Shown here one piece after another: positions 48,868 through 60,609 of a stretch of 64,000 bases of DNA. Each line of letters begins with the position of its first letter. Within the stretch, counting starts at the first letter, position 1. Both the position numbers and the translations under genes were made by a program. Origin of the DNA: Mastigias papua (Eukaryota > Cnidaria > Scyphozoa > Rhizostomeae > Mastigiidae). The notes below the pieces were generated by a model. It was given only the letters and a program-made list of their open reading frames with translations, had not been told where the DNA came from and searched no databases. The DNA is taken from the NCBI GenBank assembly GCA_964019165.1, contig OZ025271.1:2850501-2914500 (forward strand), in the 5' to 3' direction.

Positions 48868-49670
48868 TGGCAATGTTGTTTTCTCATGCCATACTTTTTT
48901 ATGTCATTGGTATGTAGTTCAAAGATTGCACTTTTCTCAGAAACCCCCTGCCACCCACTACAGATTGGCCTTTGAATATACCTATTTGCCATATCATTAT
49001 CTGGGAATTGTTTAGCAGTGAAGTTCTTATTTATTAGTGGAAAGTTCTACATATGTCTAGCCTGGAGTAAGCTCCCTTTTGTCGTTACCGCTTTCATAGT
49101 ACTAACTTACTACTATTTTGGTCATGTACTGCACCCATTAGAATTATTTCCATTATCTCTCAACCGTTTTGTATTTTACTATACGTTGTTTATAACACTG
49201 AGTTCTATAACATAGTAGTACTCGGGACCATATTACATCTAGAGCCCTCAGATCTACCAAATACAGTATGGCAATGTTGTTTTCTCATGCCATACTTTTT
49301 TATGTCATTGGTATGTAGTTCAAAGATTGCACTTTATCTCAGAAACCCCCTGCCACCCACTACAGATTGGCCTTTGAATATACCTATTTGCCATATCATT
49401 ATCTGGGAATTGTTTAGCAGTGAAGTACTTATTTATTAGTGGAAAGTTCTACATATTTCTAGCCTGGAGTAAGCTCCCTTTTGTCGTTACCGCTTTCATA
49501 GTACTAACTTGCTACTATTTTGGTCATGTACTGCACCCATTAGAATTATTTCCATTATCTCTCAACCATTTTGTATTTTATTATACGTTGTTTATAACAC
49601 TGAGTTCTATAACACAGTAGTACTCGGGACCATATTACATCTAGAGCCCTCAGATCTACCAAATACAGTA
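48868..49670 (+). repeat. Tandem duplication, two units of about 401 bp
   Basis: 48868-49268 and 49269-49670 are direct repeats with one single-base insertion and a few substitutions. The 65-66-codon frames at 49018 and 49420 are nearly identical copies of each other. The duplication looks recent compared with the rest of the element. Confidence 0.95.
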
Positions 49671-51264
49671 TATTATGCAACGTGTCAATGCAAAATACTT
49701 TCATTAAATGTAAATCAAGGTGGGTTCAAGGAAGAGAAAGTTGGTACCACAGTTCTTCGCGTCAAATATTAACACACATAAAGAGATCAATAGCTTAATT
49801 TTTTTATTTCTCTTGCATTTAAACTGTATTACAGTGAACCAAGATAGTGCCATGGAAGCTTATTTGAGGGTGAGGGCTTATGTCTTAGAAATAATCTTGA
49901 GGTTGGGGACTGATACCATAGGGCTTAATCGAAAGAGGAGGCTTATTCCAGCCATTATGGTATGTTCATTTTCTCTTCAGAAATCACTTTTATTGTCTCT
50001 CTTCCTCTGTGTTCTACATGCGATTAAAAGATACTGGAATGGATGAATAGATCCCTTCCTTAAGTTTTTCTTTGTGTTATACGTGAGTCATTATTTACAA
50101 TGCTATCTTTGCCATGCGGTAAACTAGGTTATTTTGCTGCTCTTTATTGTATTCAGATATTTTCCAATTGTCACTAGGACCACACCCTGGTCCCTATCCA
50201 CCACAGATTGCTTGGGGGGGGGGAGTTGTTGAAATCAGTGTACCAAGCATTCACCTACCACATGGCCTCCTAGCCCCCAGTACTATTCACACTCCTTTTA
50301 ATAATACTTTCCATTAGTTTCTATAAAATAATTTAAAAGGACACAAAGGAACTTCCAGTGCTCTGTTGTAAACAAAACATTACCCCATTACCCTCTTTGT
50401 TACAACTTTACCGGGGCCGTACCTCTTAACCACCACCTGGCTACACATATAATGACATCCATCAAAGCCATAGACTTGTGTAAACTGCCTGCATATATTT
50501 TTAACACTATAGTCTATAAAAATACAATGTTATAGCTTCATCACGAGCTACATATGTTGTGTATTTCAGGTTTACTTAGGGACCAACGTTTCACTTATCA
50601 ACTTTGGTAAGGAATATCCTATCATGGAACTCTTCTGGGGTGTTGCCTACACACTTTTTAGAATACATTAAAACCACTCTTCACCTGAACATAGGAATAT
50701 TGTGCCTCACTAGAACATCACATATTTTTACACTAACATAAGTCTGTATAATTTACTTTCTGTATTCTAGATTTTATGCAGTGAAAGTTTATTGCCTTTA
50801 ACTACTATATGGTAGATTTCACCAGTTTTATCCTAGAATTTTGATGTACCATAACTTACTTAGTATTAATAAGTTGTTAGCATTATCCTCATTTATGTTT
50901 TACTCTAACCAATTGACAGTTCATACTAAGTACCAAATTGTTTGTATACATGTGCAACGCTTATCAGTTTGCCCCTGTGCAGGTACCTCTAAGTCTACAA
51001 TAGATATTTCCAGTCTTTTGTGATTTATTCACCCTGACTTAACACTTCTGTCTTTCTTCCCCAAATTTCATACCATCATTCACAATTTACTTTGAGATGT
51101 CATCTTTTTTATATTATTAACAGTTTGCTTATTCTCATTTCTTTACCCTTGTGGGCTAATTACCACATTTTCTAAGTATTGCACATCTTTCATCTGAGCC
51201 ATATTCTAGGTAGCATTTTACTTCCTATACTCCCATCGACCCAACATTTTATTTCACTTCATAG
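49671..51264 (+). other. Intron-like region before the Rep exon, with one exon-like island
   Basis: Bases 49835-49959 form an exon-like island: a pyrimidine tract and tattacag before it, an open frame containing 'MEAYLRVRAYVLEIILRLGT', then ATG-GTATGT as donor. The remainder is non-coding, with a G10 run near 50212-50223. The region ends in tttatttcacttcatag at 51264, a good splice acceptor 11 bases before the Rep ATG. Confidence 0.4.
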
Positions 51265-51275
51265 TTATTTGAACC

Positions 51276-54200
51276 ATGCCCCGTCTTCGACGAGCACGCG
51301 TTGTTGATAGAAGGAGGCGGTACCAGCGGCGCGACAATATGCGGCAGCGACGGCAAGCAGACAATCAGCCTGCACAAGCCAATCATGATCCACATATCAT
51401 TGCTGCAGTGAATGACTTGGCCCAATTGCAGCTCCAACATCCAGTTGCACATGCAGCCATTGGGCAGGGTGCGCCACCACCAGCTCTACCCAGGGACAAT
51501 GCAGTCATTCACCAAGTACCCATTCAGTTACCAGCACCGCATCGCCTTGGTGACATGAACAACCAGTGTCCACACTGTGCAGCAAGATATTTCCAAGAAG
51601 AGAGCACTGTACAACATGTTTTCACCAGATGTTGTTTCCAGGGAAAAGTAGTGTTGCCACCACTTCAGCTCCCGTCACACAATATTGTCGAGCTTTTCAG
51701 TGGTGACACAGCGCATTCCCGTCATTTCTTGGAAAATATCCGCCACTACAATGCATCAATGTCAATGGCTTCTTGGAATGCAACACTCAATGAACATGCT
51801 GGAAGGGGACCACGAGTTGTTACAATTCATGGTCAAGCCTACCATCTCACAGCTGCACAAGAAGCTCCACAGGGTATGCCACCTCAGTATGCACAGTTAT
51901 ACATCCTTGACACCAATGCAGCAATGCAGGAAAGGGTCAATGATCCACGCAATCACAACCTCCGGCCTGAAATTATGCAACTTCTGCAGGATGAACTACT
52001 TGCTGTCAATCCATATGCACGGCAATATCACAATATGGGTCACATCCTTGAAAGGGAAAGGCAACTTGCTTCTGCATCCAATCAGCCTGTTCGGCCTGTC
52101 AAAATGATAATTGCAACAAGGCCATTCCAAGATAGGCGATATGCTAACCCAACAACAACTGAAATTGCAGCAGTATATGTTGGAAATGATGGTGCTGCAC
52201 CCAATCCAGCTGACCGAGATCTTGAAGTGTATCCTGCACAACCCAATGCACCCAACACAGTCAAGATCAAGGCAACATCACCAAACGCAGACCCAATGAC
52301 TTACCCATTGCTGTTCTTTCATGGAGAAATGGGCTGGAGTGTTGACATTCACAGAAATGTTGTACCCAATGAAAGGCAGCAAGGGGCAAGACGTAGAGCA
52401 CGACTATCATTAAACGAGTTCTATGCTTTCAGAATTGCTGTGCGTAACAATTTCTCCACCATTCATCTTTCCCGTCTACTGCTTCAACAGTACCTGGTTG
52501 ATGCTTTCACCAAAATAGAGGGAAATGAATTAGCTTACATCAGAACACACCAGCAGCAACTGCGTGTTGAATCATACCAAGGCCTGATGGATCATATAGA
52601 GAGACGTGCCCAGGCAGAAGATGTAAATGTAGGCCGCATTGTCATTCTACCATCAAGCTTTGAAGGCAGTCAGAGAAACATGTACCAAAAGTACCAAGAC
52701 GCGATGACTATTGTAACAAAGCATGGAAAACCAGACATTTTCCTTACAATGACAGCAAACCCAAAGTGGCCTGAAATTCAAGACAACTTGCTTCCACATC
52801 AAACTGCAAGTGACAGGCCAGATATTGTCAGCCGTGTCTTCAATTTGAAACTCAAAGAACTCCTTGATGATCTTCTTGAGAGACATGTACTTGGACATGT
52901 TACTGCATTTGTTTATACCATTGAATTTCAGAAAAGAGGTTTGCCACATGCACACTTGATCTTATTTCTAGCAGATGCTGACAAGCCTCGAACAACCCAA
53001 GATGTTGATCGACTGGTATCTGCAGAGATTCCAGATCCACAGGTGCAGCCAGAATTCCATGACACAGTCAAGAGGCACATGATGCATGGCCCATGTGGTG
53101 ACTTGGACCCTGATTGTGTATGTATGGAGAATGGTGAATGCAAAAAACATTTCCCAAAACCTCTCCAACAGCAAACTGAATTCAGTGTCAATGGATATCC
53201 ACTGTACAGACGACGTGGACAACACAGAGCAGAACTGCGTCGCCACACAGTGAATGACTCATGGGTTGTACCACACAATCCCCAGCTACTCATGAAGTTC
53301 AATTGCCATATGAATGTAGAGGTATGTACAACTGTCCGGAGTGTGAAATATATTTTCAAGTATATCCACAAGGGCAATGATGCTGCGCACATTGAAATCA
53401 GACAGAATCATCTCAATCATGATGAGATATTGCAGCATCTCAATGCACGCTATGTTGGACCACACCAGGCAGTTTTCAGAATCATGCAGTACAAGATGCA
53501 TGATAAAAGCCACATTATCATCCGGCTTGCAATTCACTTACCTCTTCAACAGAATGTACATTATCAGAATGGCAATGAAGAACAGGCACTTCAACGCAAT
53601 GAACAAACAATGTTGACAGCATTTTTCAAGCTCAACCAAGATGATCAAAATGCACATCAATATTTGTACCATGAGATTCCTGAGCATTACACTTTCAATC
53701 AAAGTGCAAAGAAATGGAGTCGTAGACGGCGCAGAACTGCCCCAATCATTGGTCGAATCTATCAAGTTCAACCCTCTGATCCACAACGATTTGCTCTTCG
53801 CCTACTTCTTCTGCACCGAAGAGGAGTGACATCATTTGAAGACATCAGAACAGTTCATGGTCACATCCATGCAACATTCAAAGATGCAGCAAGAGCAATG
53901 GGGTTGCTTGAGGATGACACCGAACACAGGCGCTGTTTACAAGAGGCTGCAGTCATGAACATGCCTTCACAACTGCGCCAATTATTTGCCACATTGATGG
54001 TGTTTCAAACTCCATCTGACATCAGAGCCCTCTTTGATGAATTCAAGGAAGCCATGTGTGAAGATTACATCAGGCATGATCAACTCCATGACCCAGAAGT
54101 GACATTGCAAGACAGACACATTCATCTCTGTCTATGGGACATTGACACATGCCTCAGGGTTCATGGTAAGTCAATTTCAAATGTTGAATTTTCTGATCTT

Positions 54201-55987
54201 CCACAGCTTCCACACAATTTCATCCATCCACAGAATCAGAATGAACACATTGACATTGTTCGTGAAAGGCAGCTGGGTGAGCAAATGCTCCAACAACTCA
54301 ACATTGATCAGCACCATATTCATGACACCATTGTTGATGCCATAACAACCAATTCTGATCAGAATTGCTACTTTGTGGATGGACCAGCAGGCACAGGTAA
54401 GACCTTTCTTTATAATACTATAGTTCACAACCTTCAGGCTTTGGGAATAAAGGTGAAATGTATGGCATATTCAGGAATTGCCAGCACATTGCTCATCAAT
54501 GGAGCAACTGCACACTCCACATTTCAAATACCTATTCCTTTATTGCCTGATTCTACATGTAACATAAAGAGGCAAAGTGCCAGAGCTGAAATTCTGAGAG
54601 AAACAACAATATTTATCTGGGATGAAGCATCAATGATCCCAGCAGATGCACTAAAATCTGTTGATGTCCTTCTCAGAGACATAACACAGGTTAACAGACC
54701 ATTTGGGGGTAAATTCATCTTTCTTGGTGGTGATTTTCGACAGGTTCTCCCAGTTGTTCCTAGAGCAGGTAGAGAACAGACTGTTCGCCAATGCATCATC
54801 AATTCACACTTGTGGCATCACTTCCACCAGTTCAAACTTGTCACAAACATGAGAGCCGCTCAAGATCAGACATACACACAATTCTCTGAGTGGCTCCTCA
54901 GAATTGGCACAGGTGAAGAGCCACATGATGCAAATGATCAAGTCACCCTCCCACGTGAGATCATGACTGATTCACGAGACGAAATGATCAACTTTGTTTA
55001 CCCGCCAACTCAGCCTGGTAATGCAGATGTAATGCAAGATCCAGTATACATGTCAGAGCGTTGCTGCTTAACACCACTGAATGAGAACTCACACGAAATC
55101 AATGATCTCATTCTACATCAACTCCATGGACCAGTGCACACATATCTGAGTACAGATAGGGTTGTCACTGATAATCCAGAGGAAGCAGCAGCATATGCAA
55201 TAGAATTTCTCAATGCACAAACCCCGAGTGGATTGCCAAAACATAAATTGGAACTCAAGGTATGAACACCTTTTTTCTACTTCATGTGTATCATATAGGC
55301 CATCACTTTTCCATGATTATTCCTTTTACTGAAATATCTTCATATTTACTCCTTTTTCTTCCCATCTCCATTATGATATCACTTGCAAGTTCTATTTACT
55401 CTTTCAGTTACATGTCATACAATGATCAGCCACTGCTATGTTCCACATGTCCAAATCTGTACCCAATTCACCTCCCGGACCATTCATATGCAGAACAAAG
55501 TATTTCCTACACTTCTACATATCCCGCATTTCTTATTTGTCTCTCATCTGTCTCCATATCCACTTCACAGGTTGGTGCAACAATAATTCTATTGCGAAAC
55601 ATCAATCCTAAAAAAGGACTCTGTAATGGCACACGTCTCATTGTCAGAGACCTGCAAAGGCATGTCATATGTGCAGAAATCATCACAAGTGAGTACAGGG
55701 GCCAGTATGTCATGCTACCAAAGATAGCGTTATCATCACAAGATTCTGCTCTTCCAATCAACATTGCCAGGTGCCAATTTCCTGTCAGACTGGCATACTG
55801 CCTTACAATCAACAAAGCACAGGGACAATCACTAAGGTATGTTGGAATTTACCTTCCAAAACCTGTGTTTAGTCATGGTCAGTTGTATGTGGCAGTCTCC
55901 AGAGCACGATCGTTTGCTGGCCTCAAAGTATTCACATCAACTGGTAGACTAACAAAAAATGTTGTTTACCATGAAGTCCTCACATAA
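51276..55987 (+). CDS. Helitron Rep/helicase, two exons (51276-55259, 55571-55987)
   Basis: A rolling-circle replication initiator fused to a PIF1-family helicase; this protein nicks, unwinds and transposes Helitrons. Joined across a GT-AG intron it gives 1,466 residues without a stop. In order: a basic N-terminus (R-R-A-R-V-V-D-R-R-R-R); a zinc-finger-like C-P-H-C (98-101) with C119-C120; the Rep domain with F-L-T-M-T-A-N-P-K-W (489-498), the HUH metal site 'GLPHAHLILFL' (H558, H560) and the two-tyrosine motif K-Y-I-F-K-Y-I-H-K (Y692, Y696); the helicase with Walker A G-P-A-G-T-G-K-T (1036-1043), D-E box I-W-D-E-A-S (D1116, E1117) and L-G-G-D-F-R-Q (1150-1156). Exon 2 supplies 'VGATIILLRNINPKKGLCNG', T-I-N-K-A-Q-G-Q and Y-V-A-V-S-R-A-R. 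All catalytic residues are present, so it may be active. The ATG follows a splice acceptor and an in-frame stop. No OTU or endonuclease domain, so it is not Helentron-like. Confidence 0.93.
55260..55570 (+). other. 311-bp intron inside the Helitron helicase
   Basis: The donor is AAG-GTATGA at 55260 and the acceptor is a pyrimidine-rich tract ending CACTTCACAG at 55570. Removing it joins L-E-L-K to V-G-A-T in phase 0 and restores the conserved L-x-L-K-V-G-A-x-x-x-L-L-R-N block. Reading through meets an in-frame TGA at once (gta-tga). The interior is pyrimidine-rich, like the other intron-like parts of the element. Confidence 0.9.
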
Positions 55988-58900
55988 ACATTCACATTGA
56001 GGAAAAATCATATTGCGGTGTTTCACATACAGTGACTGCATGTACCACCACAACGCCTGGCTAATGACTCTATAAGCATCTTTCAACTATCACTATCTTT
56101 CTTAACCCGTTAATGAGGGGTTGCTGGAAACGGGTTAAACTGTTTTGCGGTATATCAATGTGTCATCACTGTTCATCATCAACCAATCATTAGCTCTTCA
56201 ATGTGGTCACCCAGATGTTGTTGTACATGCCTCTTTATAGGACAGTTAATCTTGCATAAATCTCAACCTTGCATCGCATTATCTTATTGTTCCTGCTACA
56301 TGAGCTCTGATACATTGATAGTAAGATGTGTTATATTTAGTTTAATTATTACAGTGCTGCACAGACAGATGCAACATAAATAGATAACTGCACTGATAGA
56401 CAAGAGTACCAGATTAATTACAATTATTGGGTGCCTTATGCAAATATTCAAATTGTTATGTGTATGAACTTATCAGCTCTGCAATATCTAAGACGTCCTA
56501 AGGATGTTATGAATTTTCACACCAAATCACATTTGTTGACACATTAGAATATTTCATTGAACATGGCACTACACTATTGTAGATAGACAGAGATACAAAG
56601 TAGCAGTACACAACTAATATATCAAAGATCAGTCTTCAGAATCACCCTTACATCTGTCATTGTTATACTTTCTGTCAAATTTTGTATGATCACCAAATTC
56701 AGGTTTTAGCTCTTTTACCTTCCTACCCAATTTTAGCTATTTATGTATCATGCATGAGGGTTGTCTCCAAATCAGGGGAATCGGGGATTATCCGGTAATT
56801 TCAATTTCATTCAGGGATAATCATTGGGACAAGAAAGATTCTTCAACAAATCAGGGAATATACATGGAGTTGTTAAAAAGCAAACACTCTTTTGTTGCTG
56901 TCAGTCACTTATTTTCCCACTTTCCACTCATAAGGTGTAGTTCTGTGTGTTTTGACACGAACAGAGTTGAATGGCAAGACTAGAGCCAATGCTGTCCTAA
57001 CCGCCACATCTATCTGAAGAAGTGGTAGATTATAACTGATGGCTATATAAAACCTGGGGTACTGTGGGGAAATAAGTAGCATTTTACTGACAAAATGAGG
57101 GAATATCATGGAATTTTCTACTAATATAGCAGTGTCAACCCTCTGCACTATTCAAGTAAACATAGAGAGCATGTACCTCAACATCTCCTGAGCGGATGGA
57201 TCCTTACGAACATGCACAATTGTATGTTTGAGCTCCTGCTTTACATCTTCCTGCCTATACCACTCCATGCGTCGTATGTTGCGGTTCATGTGAGCGCCTC
57301 ATGGATCCATTTTATAGTGATTGGCGGTGCTTCCTCACTCATGACCACGCACCACTTAGTCAGGCACAGATGAACAAAGCCTTTTATGTTGGCCATTACT
57401 TCTTAATGGCTAGCGACACATTGATGTACTCACATAGAGTCGTCATCACACAACACAATCAACACCGCACATACTTGAGGGGGTATGTCCACTTTCATAG
57501 TGGGATTCAATTGTGGGAATCTCGGGCTCTATTTCTTAGCATTCATATGTTCATATGTTTGCGCACATGAGCCTGTGATTTCTTATGTGATGACATCAGT
57601 GGTGCTTATGCACTACGGTGCATGCAGTCATCTGTACAATTCACTTCCATGGCAACATATATGCTACAAACAACAAGCTGTCAATGGTAAGTACTAGGTA
57701 AGTATAGTATCACATTCTTCCTATCTGTTCTTTGCAATCCTTTTGATCATTTCATGTGTTATATGTGAAACCTGTTGCTGAAGAACAACACACATGCCAT
57801 TAATTGAGCTGGAGTCCCCAAGCTGTGCAACATCTATTCGTTAACAAACACTAGGAACCCAATACTGATGCAATATACTTATATTCCTGGAAAACTATAT
57901 AATTACGTTCTTTGTTCTTTCTCTTTTCACTTGCACATGCATGATTTCATTCCATACCTATGAACACTATGTATTTCTTGCATTGAGGTACCTGCGGTAT
58001 GCATGTTGCTGCAGCCTACAAGTTTTTGCTTCCCTGCCACTTTGGCTGTTCCCAACAACACCCTTACTCCACTTCTCAGGACTCAACATAAGACTGCCAC
58101 TGATAGCCTATAGTTTTTAGCAAGCAGCAAACTGTCCACTTTACTGATTGTAAACTCACTAACATTTTGTTCATATGTATTTACACAACATCCACTGTTT
58201 GCCATTTGGGTACCCTCTTAATGTTCCTATCCCTCTGGATTCTGTTATGCTCTTACAACCCCTGCACCCTTTTGGGTATCACTGCATACATCCTGAGAGT
58301 CGATGAGCTACCTCAACACTTCAATAGAGAGATTGTATGTGTAAAATGAAGATTATTTGCAATACATTTTGTCATATCCTACTTTTAGGTAGCAGAGTTG
58401 TTGTGTAACAGAATTTGTTATAGTAGACTCGCACACTTATTGTGTAGTTCACTTTAGTTAGATAAAAGCATTGTGCAATATAGATAATCCTTTAACACAG
58501 CTCATACAATTTGTGACCATGGATGCATTGGTAACAGTGCAATTATGACATGTGCTATGTACTCCAATCGAATATTACTACAGGAACCTAAGCATAACTT
58601 CTTTCCCTACATGAACTTATTGTGAATGCATTTACAAAATCTATGTAAGTTACCTTTGGTACAAATATTCTTTTATTGGTATACTATATTCCAGCACAGT
58701 AAACACAATACTACACACCTGTATTGTATGATATGCATATTAATATTAATAAGCAAACAGTATGTGTAATACATCCCTCAGTAAAAAAGTATCATATTTT
58801 AGAATAGCATGATGTTAGTGCCACTATACGTATTTCCCACATACATTTTTAATACGCAAAAGAACTATCACATACTCAACTTTCAAGATGCAGCAAGATA

Positions 58901-60609
58901 ATCCATGCACAGAGTAACCATGCCCAGGCTGGATGATGAACAACTTCTGTGCTTGAAAGGTGGTCTTTGAGTTTGATTGTCCACTGTTTGATTTGATTAA
59001 ATTGATAACTACAAATCAAATTCACTATGCAACTCTGAAACTCTGCAGCTATCAAACATTACAGTCATGCAAATGACATGAACTTTGTTATATACTTGTG
59101 CACGTATTCTCATGCAGACAGGACCAGCCTTAATTTTCAGTGGGCAGTTATCTCCTCCACAACTTCATCCAAAATTTCCTTACTGATACGAGGGAGAGAT
59201 GATGTGGCAAGAGTAGTAAGTACACACTGTACTGTACCAAAGCACACCAGTATGTTACAGACCTCAGTCTGACTCAGATCCATGTCACCAGATAGGCAGC
59301 AGGAAGAGCATCAGAAAATGCCACTGAATAAGTGAAGAATGTGCATGTAAACACTGAAAGCTCTGAATTGTTGTGTCATTTCTATGCACTGTTTAGCCCT
59401 GTGCTGCTGGACAATGATAATCAAAATCTGCTTAACCACAGTGTGTTTGGGCTCACTTTTAATACTGTCCTATTTAAACTATGGTCCATATTATGCACTT
59501 GCCAAATGATATTGGACTATCAAATACCACCAATGTATCCATGCCAGTACTCTTTCTGTCTTATCAGACATCGGTTACTCTAAAGAGCATTCAGATTATC
59601 CACAAAGACCCCACAAGATCAGACAGTGTTGATAAGACCTTCATTAGTACTTATCAAAAATCACCCGCAATGTACCTACTTTTAGTTAACCTCTTTCGTT
59701 ATATGCAAGTTTACTTCATACTCATAATTTATCGTAATATTAGCAGTAATGTTCTCACAAATGCGCTCGGCATATCAATGGTGCCTTTATATAACTGTTA
59801 CACACCACCATACACCATTTGCATTCCACCCCTTAGTATCAACCATATGACGCCACATTATCCTACAGTAGTATAATTATCATGCAATTACCGTACCCTT
59901 CCCCATTTCTTCATAATATCACTTTTAGTTTGTCATGTACGTTATCACCCCTTCCTTTACCCAATGCAACAACTCTTCCTCTTATACCCAATGACCTTTT
60001 TCTATGCCATGCAACAAAATTTCGTATGTTACCCGATTCCCATTTCAACTTTACTTAGCAAATAAACCTTGGAGCCTACATATTACCATATTTCCATAAT
60101 AATGAGTATTAACACATTTAATCATATTCTTCATATTCTCAACTTTTTGTGTTATATGTTACTTAAATATAGTTACTCGGGTTATGCGTTTTCAGGTTCA
60201 CTTGTGTGTTGTTGCCAAGGGAACTTGTTATGCTTCCCCCAGTGAGTTTTGCACCCCATCCATTTTTGGCAGCGTAAATGTCACTCCCTGCTATTTTCAA
60301 CCAGTTCCCCCAGCAACTACCTTAACTTATAGCAGAATCATATTTTCATATATGCTACCATAATACTACACCCTCCCCACTTCAAATAAAAGTGGTATCG
60401 TTTTATCCCGCAAAACTCACTGAAATAAGGATTACCCAAACAAAGGATGCAACCTTGACGTGGTGTTTGGGCTTACAACCAATGCATCTAGCAACAACAC
60501 AGACTATATCTACTATATTTAGAGCCACAATTGATTTTAGACCTTAATAAGCCTCATAGTTTCATCATACTAGACACAAGTTTCTACAATATTATGACAC
60601 AGACTAGCT
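55988..60609 (+). other. 3' region of E3, no recognised gene
   Basis: 4.6 kb between the helicase stop and palindrome P7. A perfect 10-bp stem (TTAACCCGTT, 56102-56111, and its complement at 56129-56138) with a 17-base loop lies 115 bases after the stop and could shape the mRNA 3' end. Scattered frames of 60-131 codons show no family resemblance. A 48-codon antisense frame is noted separately. Confidence 0.45.
59137..59283 (-). CDS. Small antisense open frame of unknown function
   Basis: Forty-eight codons on the minus strand, starting M-D-L-S-Q-T-E-V-C-N-I-L-V and ending 'LPRISKEILDEVVEEITAH' before TGA. The C-terminal half has a helix-like, protein-like composition. It could be a fragment of a captured gene lying antisense in the Helitron, or chance. 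No family recognised and no upstream signal seen. Confidence 0.2.
   Translation of the reverse strand: MDLSQTEVCNILVCFGTVQCVLTTLATSSLPRISKEILDEVVEEITAH

Noticed and set aside
52653..54802. Several antisense and shifted frames of 80-154 codons
   Set aside because: All are shadows of the Rep/helicase exon.
56102..56138. 10-bp stem after the helicase stop as the Helitron 3' terminal hairpin
   Set aside because: No CTRR follows within the usual distance, and the GC-rich hairpin shared by all copies at the end of P7 is a far better 3' end.
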